A DNA stretch of 64,000 nt, taken from Acidobacteriota bacterium. GTDB lineage: Bacteria; Acidobacteriota; Vicinamibacteria; Vicinamibacterales; SCN-69-37. The DNA lies in the NCBI GenBank assembly GCA_947467605.1, contig CANIII010000022.1, forward strand, positions 1 to 64,000. Direction: 5' to 3'. How positions within the stretch are numbered: the first letter of the stretch is position 1; the number at the start of each line of letters is the position of its first letter. Below the pieces are notes generated by a model. That model ran no database searches, was not told the origin of the DNA, and was given only the letters and a program-made list of their open reading frames with translations. The position numbers were made by a program, and so were the translations under genes. Shown in pieces: positions 19,754 through 28,016 of this stretch.

Positions 19754-20212
19754 ATGGGCACGTTTAACCCATCTGCCACCGAACGCGGTTCGAACCGCGA
19801 GATCGTCCGGCAGTGGCACATCATCGACGCAAAAGGTCAGGTCCTCGGCCGTGTCGCCAGCGTGGCGGCTCGTCTCTTGCAGGGCAAGCACAAGCCAATG
19901 TGGGCGCCGTTCATTGACACGGGCGACCATGTGGTCATCGTGAATGCGGCTTCTATCAAGCTCACCGGTAAGAAGGAAGAACAGAAAATTTATCGTCAGC
20001 ACTCGGGCTACGAAGGTGGCCTGCGTGAAGAGCGCGCAAAGGACGTGCGCGTGCGGCGGCCGAATCGCATCGTGGAAGAAGCGGTGTTTGGCATGTTGCC
20101 GAAGACGAAAATGGGCCGTGCGATGTACGGCAAGTTGAAGGTGTATGCGGGCGCCGAGCATCCGCATGCGGCGCAGAAACCACAGCAGTTGAAGACAGGC
20201 GAGGTCGCGTAA
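19754..20212 (+). CDS. rplM: 50S ribosomal protein L13
   Basis: The 152-aa product contains REIVRQWHIIDAKGQVLGRVAS, KHKPMWAPFIDTGDHVVIVNA, KIYRQHSGYEGGL and VFGMLPKTKMGRAMYGKLKVY, all L13 hallmarks, split here by commas within the normal order. It is about ten residues longer at the N-terminus than E. coli L13 (142 aa). ATG 19754 is chosen over an upstream GTG because it is preceded by AAGGGA and lies downstream of the predicted transcription start. First gene of rplM-rpsI-rpsB. Confidence 0.96.
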   Translation: MGTFNPSATERGSNREIVRQWHIIDAKGQVLGRVASVAARLLQGKHKPMWAPFIDTGDHVVIVNAASIKLTGKKEEQKIYRQHSGYEGGLREERAKDVRVRRPNRIVEEAVFGMLPKTKMGRAMYGKLKVYAGAEHPHAAQKPQQLKTGEVA

Positions 20213-20218
20213 CGTTAT

Positions 20219-20620
20219 ATGGCCGCTATTGCAGCGAATCAGTTCTACGGCACCGGGCGTCGCAAGACGTCGACCGCTCGTGTGTTCCTCCGGCCCGGCA
20301 AGGGCGAAATCATCATCAACAAGAAGCCGATCGAGAAGAGCTTCCCGACCGAGACCCTGCGCCTGATCGTGCGGTCTCCGTTGGTGGCAACCGAGACGGT
20401 CGATAAGTTTGATGTGCTGGCGACCACGGCCGGTGGCGGCGTGGCGGGTCAGGCTGGCGCGATGCGCCTCGGCATCGCCCGCGCGCTCATGGAGTACAAC
20501 GAAGAGCTGCGATCGACGCTGCGCAAGTCCGGGTTTGTGACCCGCGACCCACGCATGAAGGAACGTAAGAAGTACGGCATGGCCGGAGCGCGCAAGCGCT
20601 TCCAGTTCTCGAAGCGTTAA
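20219..20620 (+). CDS. rpsI: 30S ribosomal protein S9
   Basis: The 133-aa product has [20 protein letters not shown] near the start, a [19 protein letters not shown] segment, and the basic C-terminal tail [21 protein letters not shown] that reaches the P-site. Size and motifs are typical. It follows rplM by 6 nt, the near-universal rplM-rpsI pair. Confidence 0.97.
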   Translation: MAAIAANQFYGTGRRKTSTARVFLRPGKGEIIINKKPIEKSFPTETLRLIVRSPLVATETVDKFDVLATTAGGGVAGQAGAMRLGIARALMEYNEELRSTLRKSGFVTRDPRMKERKKYGMAGARKRFQFSKR

Positions 20621-20653
20621 ACAGCTTCGAGTTTTAACTAGGAGAAGACGAGC

Positions 20654-21439
20654 TTGAGCGCGATCGCAATGAAGGATTTCCTGGAGGCCGGCGTTCACTT
20701 CGGCCACCAGACCAAACGCTGGAACCCGAAGATGAAGCCGTTCATCTTTGGCGAGCGGAACGGCATCTACATCATCGACCTCGGTCGCACTGCCAAGCTG
20801 TACAAGCAGGCGGCGCAGTTCATCACCGAGACGGCGAGCCAGGGCGGCACCGTGCTCTTCGTGGGCACCAAGCGCCAGGCGCAGGATGCGATCGCAGAAG
20901 AAGCGCAGCGTTGCGGGATGTACTTCGTGAATCAGCGGTGGCTGGGCGGATTGCTCACCAACTTCTCCACCATCCAGCGGAGTCTCGCGCGGTTGCGTGA
21001 ACTCGAAGCGATGTCGACCGACGGCCGCTACGACACGTTCTCCAAGAAAGAAATTGCGAAGTTCGAAAAGGAACGCCGCAAGCTCGCGAAGAACCTCGAC
21101 GGCATCCGCGGCATGGGCCGCCTGCCTGATGCCGTGTTCATCATCGACACGCGTCACGAGCAGATCGCGGTCGACGAAGCGCGCAAGCTGAAGATTCCGG
21201 TCGTGGGCGTCGTGGATACCAACTGCGATCCCGATCAGGTCGATTTCGTGATCCCAGGCAACGACGACGCACTGCGCTCCATTCGCCTGCTGGCGGGCGG
21301 CATCGCGGACGCCGTTCTCGCAGGCTGTGGTCTTGCGGAAGCGGCTCAGGCGGCCGAGATTGCCGAAGCCAAGGCGGCGCGCGCGGCCAAGGCCAAGGAC
21401 GCAGAACCCGCTCCGGCGGCGCCGGCGGCGGCTCAGTAG
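20654..21439 (+). CDS. rpsB: 30S ribosomal protein S2
   Basis: The 261-aa product shows [55 protein letters not shown] and [12 protein letters not shown]. It ends with an Ala/Pro/Lys-rich tail of about 25 residues not found in E. coli S2. It starts at TTG 20654, about ten nt after AGGAGAAG; the next in-frame ATG (20669) would cut five residues. It lies 33 nt after rpsI and is followed by a strong terminator before tsf. Confidence 0.96.
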   Translation: MSAIAMKDFLEAGVHFGHQTKRWNPKMKPFIFGERNGIYIIDLGRTAKLYKQAAQFITETASQGGTVLFVGTKRQAQDAIAEEAQRCGMYFVNQRWLGGLLTNFSTIQRSLARLRELEAMSTDGRYDTFSKKEIAKFEKERRKLAKNLDGIRGMGRLPDAVFIIDTRHEQIAVDEARKLKIPVVGVVDTNCDPDQVDFVIPGNDDALRSIRLLAGGIADAVLAGCGLAEAAQAAEIAEAKAARAAKAKDAEPAPAAPAAAQ

Positions 21440-21455
21440 CACACCCTGTTTGGGC

Positions 21456-21493
21456 AGAGGGCAAAGGGCCTCTGCCCTTTGCCCTCTTTTTTT
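21456..21493 (+). terminator. Rho-independent terminator/attenuator between rpsB and tsf
   Basis: A perfect 14-bp stem (AGAGGGCAAAGGGC and its complement, 21456-21469 / 21474-21487) with a CTCT loop is followed at once by seven T residues (21487-21493). No separate tsf promoter was seen, so partial read-through may set the S2:EF-Ts ratio. Confidence 0.88.
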
Positions 21494-21541
21494 GTTTGGC
21501 CTTCGGGCTTTCTGTTCGGCCTTTTGTGTGGAGTGTTTGAA

Positions 21542-22150
21542 ATGTCAGTAGAGATCTCGGCGACATTGGTGAAGCAACTGCGCGACATGACCGGCGCAGG
21601 CATGATGGAGTGCAAGGCCGCGTTGAAGGAAGCAAACGGCAACATCGAGGAAGCCAACACGGTGCTGCGGAAACGCGGACTCGCGCAGGCGGCCAAGAAG
21701 ACCGGCCGCTCCACAGGTCAGGGCGTGATCGGCTCCTATATTCACCTCGGCGGCACCATCGGTGTGCTGGTGGAAGTAAATTGCGAGTCCGACTTTGTGG
21801 CGCGCACCGACGACTTCCAGAACCTCGTCAAGGAAATCGGCATGCACATCGCCGCCGCCAGCCCGACCTACGCGCGCCGCGAGGACGTGCCGGCCGATGT
21901 GATCGAGAAGGAACGCGCCATCTATCGCGCGCAGATGGAAAACTCCGGCAAGCCGGCCAACGTCATCGAGAAGATCATCGACGGTAAATTGAACGCCTTC
22001 TACGAGCAGACCGTGTTGATCGATCAAGCGTCGATCCGCGACCCCAAGGTGACCATCGGCCAGGTCGTCACGGCGGCGATCGCCAAGCTCGGCGAGAACA
22101 TCGCGATTCCGCGGTTCGCCCGCTTCAAGGTCGGCGAAGAGAGCAAGTAA
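21542..22150 (+). CDS. tsf: Elongation factor Ts
   Basis: Nucleotide exchange factor for EF-Tu. The 202-aa product has an N-terminal UBA-like domain (VKQLRDMTGAGMMECKAALK) carrying the signature, the KKTGRSTGQGVIGSYIH stretch, and the VNCESDFVARTDDF core motif. At about 200 aa it is the short, Thermus-like form rather than the 283-aa E. coli form. ATG 21542 begins the canonical MSVEISATLVKQLR; an upstream frame extension runs into the terminator and is ignored. Confidence 0.96.
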   Translation: MSVEISATLVKQLRDMTGAGMMECKAALKEANGNIEEANTVLRKRGLAQAAKKTGRSTGQGVIGSYIHLGGTIGVLVEVNCESDFVARTDDFQNLVKEIGMHIAAASPTYARREDVPADVIEKERAIYRAQMENSGKPANVIEKIIDGKLNAFYEQTVLIDQASIRDPKVTIGQVVTAAIAKLGENIAIPRFARFKVGEESK

Positions 22151-22182
22151 GAAGTCGAAACTAGGAAGCAGGAAGTTCTGAG

Positions 22183-22220
22183 GGGGTGGGCTGCCGAGCA
22201 ACACGGCGGCCCGCCCCTTT
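22183..22220 (+). terminator. Terminator after tsf
   Basis: A 14-bp GC-rich stem with two G-U pairs (22183-22196 with 22204-22217, loop AGCAACA) is followed by TTTCGTTTCTT. A further 7-bp outer complementarity (GAAGTCG at 22151, CGACTTC at 22230) could enclose it. Confidence 0.7.
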
Positions 22221-22250
22221 CGTTTCTTCCGACTTCCACCGTCCAACTTA

Positions 22251-22256
22251 TATACT
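22251..22256 (+). promoter_or_regulatory. Candidate -10 element of pyrH
   Basis: TATACT lies 9 nt before the GTG start at 22266, so initiation near 22263 would leave a leader of about 3 nt. No clear -35 is present. Confidence 0.35.
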
Positions 22257-22265
22257 TGCTGTTTA

Positions 22266-22988
22266 GTGTCCTCTCCCATCTATCGTCGCGTCCTCCTCAA
22301 GCTCTCCGGTGAAGCCCTCATGGGCGAGCAGTCGTACGGCGTCGATCCGATCGTCGCCTCGCGCATCGCCCACGACATCGGTGAAATTCAATCGCTCGGC
22401 GTCCAGACCGCGGTCGTCATCGGCGGCGGCAACATCTTTCGTGGCATCGCCGCCAGTGCCAAAGGGATGGAGCGCGCGACGGCCGACTATATGGGTATGC
22501 TGGCCACGGTCATCAATGCGCTGGCGCTGCAAGACGCCCTGGAAAAAGCGGGCGTGGTCACCCGGGTGCTCTCCGCGATTGAAATGCGCGCGGTCGCTGA
22601 GCCCTTCATTCCCCGCCGCGCCGTGCGCCATCTCGAAAAAGGCCGCGTCGTCATCTTTGCAGCCGGGACAGGCAACCCGTATTTCACGACCGACACGGCA
22701 GCGGCGTTGCGTGCCGCCGAAATGCGCGCAGACGTCATCCTGAAGGGCACGAAGGTCGATGGCATCTACACCGCCGACCCGATGATCGACAAGACGGCCA
22801 AGCGCTACGAGTCGATCTCCTACCTCGAAGTCCTCGAGCGTCAGCTCAAGGTCATGGACTCGACAGCGATCTCGCTCTGCATGGACAACAAACTCCCGAT
22901 TGTGGTGTTCAACCTGCGCGAACCGGGTAACATCCGCAAGGTGATCATGGGTGAGCCGATCGGCACGACCGTCACGGCATCCCGCTAA
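22266..22988 (+). CDS. pyrH: UMP kinase
   Basis: Phosphorylates UMP to UDP; bacterial amino-acid-kinase-fold type. The 240-aa product has [13 protein letters not shown] near 8-20, [47 protein letters not shown] and [13 protein letters not shown]. Start GTG 22266 gives the usual N-terminus. It stands after the tsf terminator and 13 nt before frr, the common tsf-pyrH-frr order. Confidence 0.97.
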   Translation: MSSPIYRRVLLKLSGEALMGEQSYGVDPIVASRIAHDIGEIQSLGVQTAVVIGGGNIFRGIAASAKGMERATADYMGMLATVINALALQDALEKAGVVTRVLSAIEMRAVAEPFIPRRAVRHLEKGRVVIFAAGTGNPYFTTDTAAALRAAEMRADVILKGTKVDGIYTADPMIDKTAKRYESISYLEVLERQLKVMDSTAISLCMDNKLPIVVFNLREPGNIRKVIMGEPIGTTVTASR

Positions 22989-23001
22989 AGGACATACGCA
23001 C

Positions 23002-23571
23002 ATGGACGCGATGGATCTGAACGCACTGAAGACGGAAGTCAAAAAGAAGATGGATGCGGCCGTGGAACACGGCCGCAAGGAACTGGCCAGCGTGCGCACC
23101 GGCCGAGCGACCACCAACATGCTCGACTCCGTGCACGTCGATGCGTACGGCTCCTTGATGCCCCTGAATCAGGTGGCACAACTCTCAATTCCGGAACCGA
23201 CGATGATCCTGGCGCAGCCGTTCGATCCGACCTTAATCAAAGCCGTGGAGAAAGGCATCCAGATTGCGAACCTGGGCCTCAACCCGACGAACGACGGCAA
23301 GGTGATCCGCATTCCGATTCCGTCACTCAACGAAGAACGCCGCAAGGAACTCTCGCGCATCGTGCATAAGTACGCCGAAGAAGCGCGCAACGCCGTGCGC
23401 AATGTGCGGCGGGAAGCCAACGACTCGATCAAGAAGCTGCTCAAGGATCACAAGATCTCGGAAGACGATGAGCGCCGCGCACTCGACGACGTGCAAAAGC
23501 AAACCGATGCGCACTGCGCGCTGATCGACGAGGCGCAGAAGAAAAAAGACGTCGACCTACTCGGCAAGTAG
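23002..23571 (+). CDS. frr: Ribosome recycling factor
   Basis: The 189-aa product has the three-helix and beta-domain pattern: VRTGRATTNMLDSVHVDAYG, LNQVAQLSIPEPTMILAQPF, NDGKVIRIPIPSLNEERRKE and VRREANDSIKKLL. Releases ribosomes after termination together with EF-G. ATG 23002 matches the family N-terminus (about 185 aa). Confidence 0.97.
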   Translation: MDAMDLNALKTEVKKKMDAAVEHGRKELASVRTGRATTNMLDSVHVDAYGSLMPLNQVAQLSIPEPTMILAQPFDPTLIKAVEKGIQIANLGLNPTNDGKVIRIPIPSLNEERRKELSRIVHKYAEEARNAVRNVRREANDSIKKLLKDHKISEDDERRALDDVQKQTDAHCALIDEAQKKKDVDLLGK

Positions 23572-23572
23572 C

Positions 23573-24745
23573 GTGTCGTTCTTCAGTCACCTCGAGTGCT
23601 CTGTCCCCTGCGGCGCCGGACCATTCGACGCCCATCAGCCCCAACACCTCTGCACATGCGGGATGCCGCTCCTGGCCCGGTACGACGTGGCCGCAGCCGC
23701 GCGCTCCTGGCTCAAGGAGTCGCTCGCCGCGCGTGAGCCTTCAATGTGGCGCTACCGGGAGCTGATGCCGCTCTTCGACGGCGAGTCCCCGGTGTCGCTC
23801 GGTGAAGGCTGGACGCCTCTGATCCATGCCCGTCGCCTCGGCGCCGCGCTCGGTCTCGGGCAGCTCTTCATCAAAGACGAATCACTCAACCCGACCAATT
23901 CATTCAAGGCCCGTGGCTTGTCGGCGGCGGTGACGCGCGCGCATCATCTCGGTGCGAAGACGCTCTCAATTCCCACGGCCGGCAATGCCGGAAACGCGAT
24001 GGCGGCCTACGCTGCGAGCGCCGGCATCACGGCCAAGGTCTTCATGCCGCGCGACGTCAAGACGCCGTTCATCCGCGAGTGCGAACTGTACGGCGCCGAT
24101 GTCACGCTCGTCGACGGCCTCATCACAGACGCCGGCAAGATGGCGGCTGAACTCAATGCGCAGCACGGGTGGTACGACGTCTCGACGCTGAAAGAGCCGT
24201 ATCGCATCGAAGGCAAGAAGACGATGGGCTATGAGCTCGCGGAGCAGTTCAATTGGACGCTGCCCGACTGGATCATCTACCCCACCGGCGGCGGCACGGG
24301 CATGGTCGGCATGTGGAAAGCGTTCGAGGAAATGAGCGCGCTCGGCTGGATCGATCCCAAGAAGCGCCCGCACATGGTGACCGTGCAGGCCGCCAACTGC
24401 GCGCCGATTGTCCGCGCGTATGAAGAAGGGACCGAGCGCGCACGTCCGTGGGACGGTGCCACAACCATCGCCGATGGCCTGCGGGTGCCGCGCGCGATCG
24501 GCGATTTCCTTGTGTTGCGGGCCGTCCGCGAGAGCGACGGCGCAGCGGTCTCGGTGGCTGACGCGGACATGGTGCCAGGCATGAAGGACCTCGGCCGATT
24601 CGAGGGCGTGAGTGCGGCGCCCGAAGGCGGTGCAGCGCTGCATGCCTTGCGCGTACTGCAGCAGCAGGGACGCATCACGGCCAACGACACCGTCGTCATC
24701 TTCAACACCGGCGGCGCGCTGAAGTATCTCGACGTCTTGGGATAA
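23573..24745 (+). CDS. thrC: Threonine synthase with N-terminal zinc-ribbon-like segment
   Basis: PLP enzyme converting O-phosphohomoserine to threonine. The 390-aa product begins with a Cys-rich module (cysteines near 9, 13, 28, 30), then the PLP fold: LFIKDESLNPTNSFKARG with the Schiff-base Lys, PTAGNAGNAMAAYAA binding the cofactor phosphate, and YPTGGGTGMVG. Such Cys modules occur in the archaeal/actinobacterial-type threonine synthases. GTG 23573 is one nt after the frr stop; uppS or cdsA, which often follow frr, are absent. Confidence 0.9.
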   Translation: MSFFSHLECSVPCGAGPFDAHQPQHLCTCGMPLLARYDVAAAARSWLKESLAAREPSMWRYRELMPLFDGESPVSLGEGWTPLIHARRLGAALGLGQLFIKDESLNPTNSFKARGLSAAVTRAHHLGAKTLSIPTAGNAGNAMAAYAASAGITAKVFMPRDVKTPFIRECELYGADVTLVDGLITDAGKMAAELNAQHGWYDVSTLKEPYRIEGKKTMGYELAEQFNWTLPDWIIYPTGGGTGMVGMWKAFEEMSALGWIDPKKRPHMVTVQAANCAPIVRAYEEGTERARPWDGATTIADGLRVPRAIGDFLVLRAVRESDGAAVSVADADMVPGMKDLGRFEGVSAAPEGGAALHALRVLQQQGRITANDTVVIFNTGGALKYLDVLG

Positions 24746-24747
24746 CC

Positions 24748-25752
24748 ATGATCGGGATTCTCTTCACCGGCGGCACGATCTCGATGCGGATCGATCCAGC
24801 CACCGGCTCTGCGGTGCCCGCGCTCTCAGCGGAAGACATCGTTGCGCAGGTCCCTGAGCTCCCCCGCATTGCCGACTTTGAAATCGAGGAATTTGGACGT
24901 CTGCCCGGGCCCCATGTCACGCCCGAGCACATGTGGCGGATGGCCCGTCGCGCGGCGGCGTGGCTCGAGCGCCCCGATGTCGACGGCCTCGTGGTCACGC
25001 ACGGCACAGACACGATCGAGGAGACCGCGTTCATGCTCGACTTGCTGATGACCACGGACAAGCCGGTCGTGCTGGTCGGTGCCATGCGCACGGTCTCAGA
25101 CCCGAGTTGGGATGGTCCCGGCAATCTGATCGCCGCGGCACGTGTCGCCGCGGCGCCGGTGGCCAGAGGCTGCGGCGTGGTGGTTGTGATGGACGAGCAC
25201 ATCTTCCCCGCCCGTGAAGTCTGCAAGATGCATACGGAGTCGTCGGGGTCCTTCGCGACGCCAGAGTTCGGCCCGCTCGGCATGGTGGACGGCGGCGAAG
25301 TCGTTTTTCGTCGTTGGCCGATGCCGAGACCGAAGTGGCAGAGCCAAGACGCTGAGCCTGGCATTCGGGTGCGGCGCCTCGAAACCCGCGTGGATTTGGT
25401 GCAGGCTTTTACGGGCATGACGGATCGACCGTTGCGACACGCGATTGCGGATGGCGCCGTGGGCGTGGCGCTTGTGGCCTTCGGCCGCGGGAATGTCCCG
25501 CCCTCCATCGTCCCCGCGGTGCGGGATGCGGTCGCCGCCGGCGTGCTGGTGACCGTGTCGTCGCGTAGCCTTGCCGGCCGCGTGAGTGCCCGCTACGGAT
25601 ATGACGGGGGCGGACGCCAGCTGCGCGACGCCGGCGCGGTGTTGTCTGGAGATCTGTCTGGTGCTCAGGCGCGCCTGCTGCAAATGGTCACACTCGGCTA
25701 CACCGCGGGCGACGCCAATGATGCCGCCGCACTCATCCACGCGTTCCAGTAG
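24748..25752 (+). CDS. L-asparaginase family protein
   Basis: Hydrolyses asparagine to aspartate and ammonia. The 334-aa product carries both Thr motifs of the family: ILFTGGTISM at the N-terminus and VVTHGTDTIEETAFML near 85-100. There is no signal peptide, so it is probably cytoplasmic (type I-like). It follows thrC by 2 nt; aspartate is the precursor of threonine, which makes the pairing metabolically sensible. Whether the gene is ansA or ansB type cannot be settled here. Confidence 0.88.
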   Translation: MIGILFTGGTISMRIDPATGSAVPALSAEDIVAQVPELPRIADFEIEEFGRLPGPHVTPEHMWRMARRAAAWLERPDVDGLVVTHGTDTIEETAFMLDLLMTTDKPVVLVGAMRTVSDPSWDGPGNLIAAARVAAAPVARGCGVVVVMDEHIFPAREVCKMHTESSGSFATPEFGPLGMVDGGEVVFRRWPMPRPKWQSQDAEPGIRVRRLETRVDLVQAFTGMTDRPLRHAIADGAVGVALVAFGRGNVPPSIVPAVRDAVAAGVLVTVSSRSLAGRVSARYGYDGGGRQLRDAGAVLSGDLSGAQARLLQMVTLGYTAGDANDAAALIHAFQ

Positions 25753-25781
25753 ACGCGTCGGTACTGACCCACTGAATCTTC

Positions 25782-25828
25782 AATGGAGAGCGGGAGTCAA
25801 TTCGCTGAATTGACTCCCGCTCTCCATT
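25782..25828. repeat. Perfect 22-bp inverted repeat between convergent genes
   Basis: Arms 25782-25803 and 25807-25828 (AATGGAGAGCGGGAGTCAATTC and complement, quoted here as AATGGAGAGC...TCAATTC) flank a 3-nt loop. It fills the space between the asparaginase stop and the pfkA stop (25830). There is no T-run, so it is either a bidirectional hairpin or an inserted REP-type palindrome. Confidence 0.75.
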
Positions 25829-25829
25829 C

Positions 25830-26915
25830 CTAGTCGCCGAAGCCGATGCCGATGTGGCGGCCGGTCCGAACAAGGTCCCCATCGACGGGCACGTTGCGGG
25901 TGCGACCGACGATCGCTTCGATCGGTACGGAGACGATGTCGGGGGACTTCAGCGCCACCATCACACCGGACTCGCCGCGCTGCAGGGCTTCAACCGCATA
26001 CGCGCCAAAGCGCGTGGCGAGCACACGGTCATAGGCAGTGGGCGAACCACCGCGCTGCAAGTGACCGAGCACCACGTGGCGGCTCTCCTTGCCAGACAGT
26101 CGCTCAATGTCTTGCGACAACTTGGCGCCAATACCACCAAGCCGCTCCATCCGATCAGCAGTCCCGGCCACGGCGACTTCGCGCGCGCCATCTGACGGAC
26201 GCGCCCCTTCGGCGACTACCACGATGCTGAAGCGCGCGCCCCACTTGTCGCGTTCGCGAATCCGATCGATCACCTTCGTGATGTCGTACGGAATTTCTGG
26301 GATCAGGATCACGTCCGCACCGCCCGCGATGCCTGAGTAGAGGGCGATCCATCCGGCGTAGCGACCCATGACCTCAACGACCATGACCCGATGATGCGCT
26401 TCGGCCGTTGTGTGCAGGCGGTCGATGGCATCCGTGGCAAACGACACCGCCGTGTCGAACCCGAAGGTCATGGTGGTTTCGACGATGTCGTTATCGATCG
26501 TTTTCGGCACGCCAACCATCGGCACGCCGCGCTTGTGCAGTTCGTAGGCGATCCCCAGCGTGCCGTCGCCGCCGATCACAATCAGCGCGTCGAGCCCCAT
26601 CTTCTTGAAATTCTCGCAGCAGAGTTCCGAGTAGTCCGCTGTGCCTTCGGGCGTCGTGACCGGATACGCAAAGGGGTTGCCCCGGTTCGTGGTGCCGAGA
26701 ATCGTGCCGCCCAGGCGCAAAATGCCCGTGACGTGCTTCAGCGTCAGCGGCCACGAACGCTCGGGATAGATCAGTCCATCGAAGCTATCTTCGAGACCGA
26801 CACACTCAATGCCTTCGTTGGTGGCGGACTTCACGACCGCCCGAATCACGGCATTGAGGCCAGGGGCATCCCCGCCGCCCGTGAGTACGCCGATGCGTTT
26901 GACAGCCTTGGTCAT
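25830..26915 (-). CDS. pfkA: 6-phosphofructokinase, group III (mixed-motif) type
   Basis: Phosphorylates fructose 6-phosphate. The 361-aa protein has RIGVLTGGGDAPGLNAVIR near 7-25, GGDGTL at 115-120, PKTIDND at 137-143, EVMGRYAGWIAL and GHLQRGGSPTAYDR. Gly in GGDGT is the ATP-type residue (PPi enzymes have Asp), while Lys in PKTIDND is shared with PPi enzymes (ATP enzymes of E. coli type have Gly). This Gly/Lys combination marks the group III enzymes known from actinomycetes, which use ATP. ATP use is therefore expected, not proven. Confidence 0.93.
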   Translation of the reverse strand: MTKAVKRIGVLTGGGDAPGLNAVIRAVVKSATNEGIECVGLEDSFDGLIYPERSWPLTLKHVTGILRLGGTILGTTNRGNPFAYPVTTPEGTADYSELCCENFKKMGLDALIVIGGDGTLGIAYELHKRGVPMVGVPKTIDNDIVETTMTFGFDTAVSFATDAIDRLHTTAEAHHRVMVVEVMGRYAGWIALYSGIAGGADVILIPEIPYDITKVIDRIRERDKWGARFSIVVVAEGARPSDGAREVAVAGTADRMERLGGIGAKLSQDIERLSGKESRHVVLGHLQRGGSPTAYDRVLATRFGAYAVEALQRGESGVMVALKSPDIVSVPIEAIVGRTRNVPVDGDLVRTGRHIGIGFGD

Positions 26916-26947
26916 CTCGTCAACTGTAGCATCGGCATTTCAACACA

Positions 26948-26977
26948 TTGCTTCGAGGAAATGCCGCGTGTTAGAAT
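26948..26977 (+). promoter_or_regulatory. Promoter of the tRNA-Ala gene
   Basis: TTGCTT (26948-26953) and TAGAAT (26972-26977) are 18 nt apart, placing initiation near 26984, a few nt before the mature 5' end. Confidence 0.6.
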
Positions 26978-26990
26978 TTGTTCTTGAAGT

Positions 26991-27066
26991 GGGCGACTAG
27001 CTCAGCTGGGAGAGCGCTACGTTCGCATCGTAGAGGTCGCGAGTTCGATCCTCGCGTCGTCCACCA
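26991..27066 (+). tRNA. tRNA-Ala (anticodon CGC)
   Basis: The 76-nt sequence folds into a full cloverleaf: acceptor GGGCGAC/GTCGTCC with the G3-U70 wobble that identifies alanine tRNAs, D stem GCTC/GAGC, anticodon stem CTACG/CGTAG around TTCGCAT (anticodon CGC, reading GCG), T arm GCGAG-TTCGATC-CTCGC, and an encoded ACCA end. Confidence 0.95.
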
Positions 27067-27079
27067 AACTTCCCAACGA

Positions 27080-27319
27080 TTAAGCCTGTTTGCCGGCGTC
27101 GAGCTTGCGCTGCAACTCTTCTACGAGCCCGTGGAGTGCCATCACGGCCGTCGACTGCGCCAGCGTTGCCCGGCGATACCCCGTCAGGTCCAGGGCGTCG
27201 ACCATGGTTGTCGGCGGCAAGGCGGCCACCGCGGCAGACATTTTCTCGATCTCCGCCGAGGCGGCGACAACCCCATTCCACGCATTCTGCAGGGCCAAGA
27301 CAGCGTTCTGATCGCTCAT
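27080..27319 (-). CDS. Small hypothetical protein, 79 aa
   Basis: The frame from ATG 27319 encodes an Ala/Leu/Val-rich, probably all-helical protein (ALQNAWNGVVAASAEIEKM, then a C-terminal VMALHGLVEELQRKLDAGK helix). No signal peptide or known motif. It ends 14 nt after the tRNA and is divergent from lolA. The ribosome site is weak. The frame is open further upstream, but that part overlaps lolA antisense. Probably a real small gene, with moderate doubt. Confidence 0.5.
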   Translation of the reverse strand: MSDQNAVLALQNAWNGVVAASAEIEKMSAAVAALPPTTMVDALDLTGYRRATLAQSTAVMALHGLVEELQRKLDAGKQA

Positions 27320-27356
27320 AGAGCCAATTCTACCGCCCGGGAGGTCTAACGGTAAG

Positions 27357-28016
27357 ATGGCGGTACCCATGCGACTTCTTCTGGCGGTGAGTATTCTGGC
27401 GGCTGGTGCGACCTTGGTCGCCGCCCCCCCGCAGGCCGCCTCGTCTCCGGCGGTGCTGGCTGAAGCCATTCAGGCGCACTACAGCCAGGTCGCGGCATTC
27501 ACCGCAAACTTCACGCACACGTTCAAGGGCGGCCTCCTGCCCCAGACGACGGTGGAGCGCGGGAGCGTGAAAATCAAGAAACCGGGCCGGATGCGCTGGA
27601 CGTACGACAAGCCCAACGAAAAAGAATTTGTGGCAGATGGGCGGATGCTCTATTCCTATGTGAAGGCCGACCGCACCTGCTACGTCACCGACCTTCCGAC
27701 CGGCGACCGGGTCTCGACGGCCGTACTTTTTCTGGCCGGCAAGGGCAACATCCAGCGCGATTTCCGCGCGTCCGCATCGCCGTCGTCATCCGCCACTGAA
27801 CTCCGGGTGCTGTTGACGCCAATTACGCCGCAGTCCGAGTTCACGCAGCTGACCCTCGGCGTCGAGGCCAAAACGCTGAAGCTCGTGACGATGGAAACGG
27901 TGGACGTTGATGGCGGTGTCTCCACGTTCCGGTTCGACAACCTTCGCGAGAATCCATCGCTGCAAGACAAGGAATTCCTCTTCACTCCCCCGAAAGGCGT
28001 CGATGTCATCCGATAG
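27357..28016 (+). CDS. lolA: Outer-membrane lipoprotein carrier LolA
   Basis: Periplasmic chaperone that ships lipoproteins from LolCDE to the outer membrane. The 219-aa product has a signal peptide (about 1-23) and the LolA barrel pattern: ANFTHTF near 54-60, GSVKIKKPGRMRWTYDKPNEKEFVADGR split into its two strands, LYSYV and a C-terminal FRFDNLRENPSLQDKEFLFTPP. LolB was not seen. GGGAGG precedes ATG 27357 by 12 nt; ATG 27369 is an alternative start. The many lipoproteins in the window are likely clients. Confidence 0.88.
   Translation: MAVPMRLLLAVSILAAGATLVAAPPQAASSPAVLAEAIQAHYSQVAAFTANFTHTFKGGLLPQTTVERGSVKIKKPGRMRWTYDKPNEKEFVADGRMLYSYVKADRTCYVTDLPTGDRVSTAVLFLAGKGNIQRDFRASASPSSSATELRVLLTPITPQSEFTQLTLGVEAKTLKLVTMETVDVDGGVSTFRFDNLRENPSLQDKEFLFTPPKGVDVIR

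Noticed and set aside
18455..21442. A 995-codon open frame on the minus strand across rplM, rpsI and rpsB
   Set aside because: Only its last 351 codons are pilM. The rest is antisense to three ribosomal genes with clear homology and has the His/Arg/Asp-rich composition of a GC-rich shadow frame.
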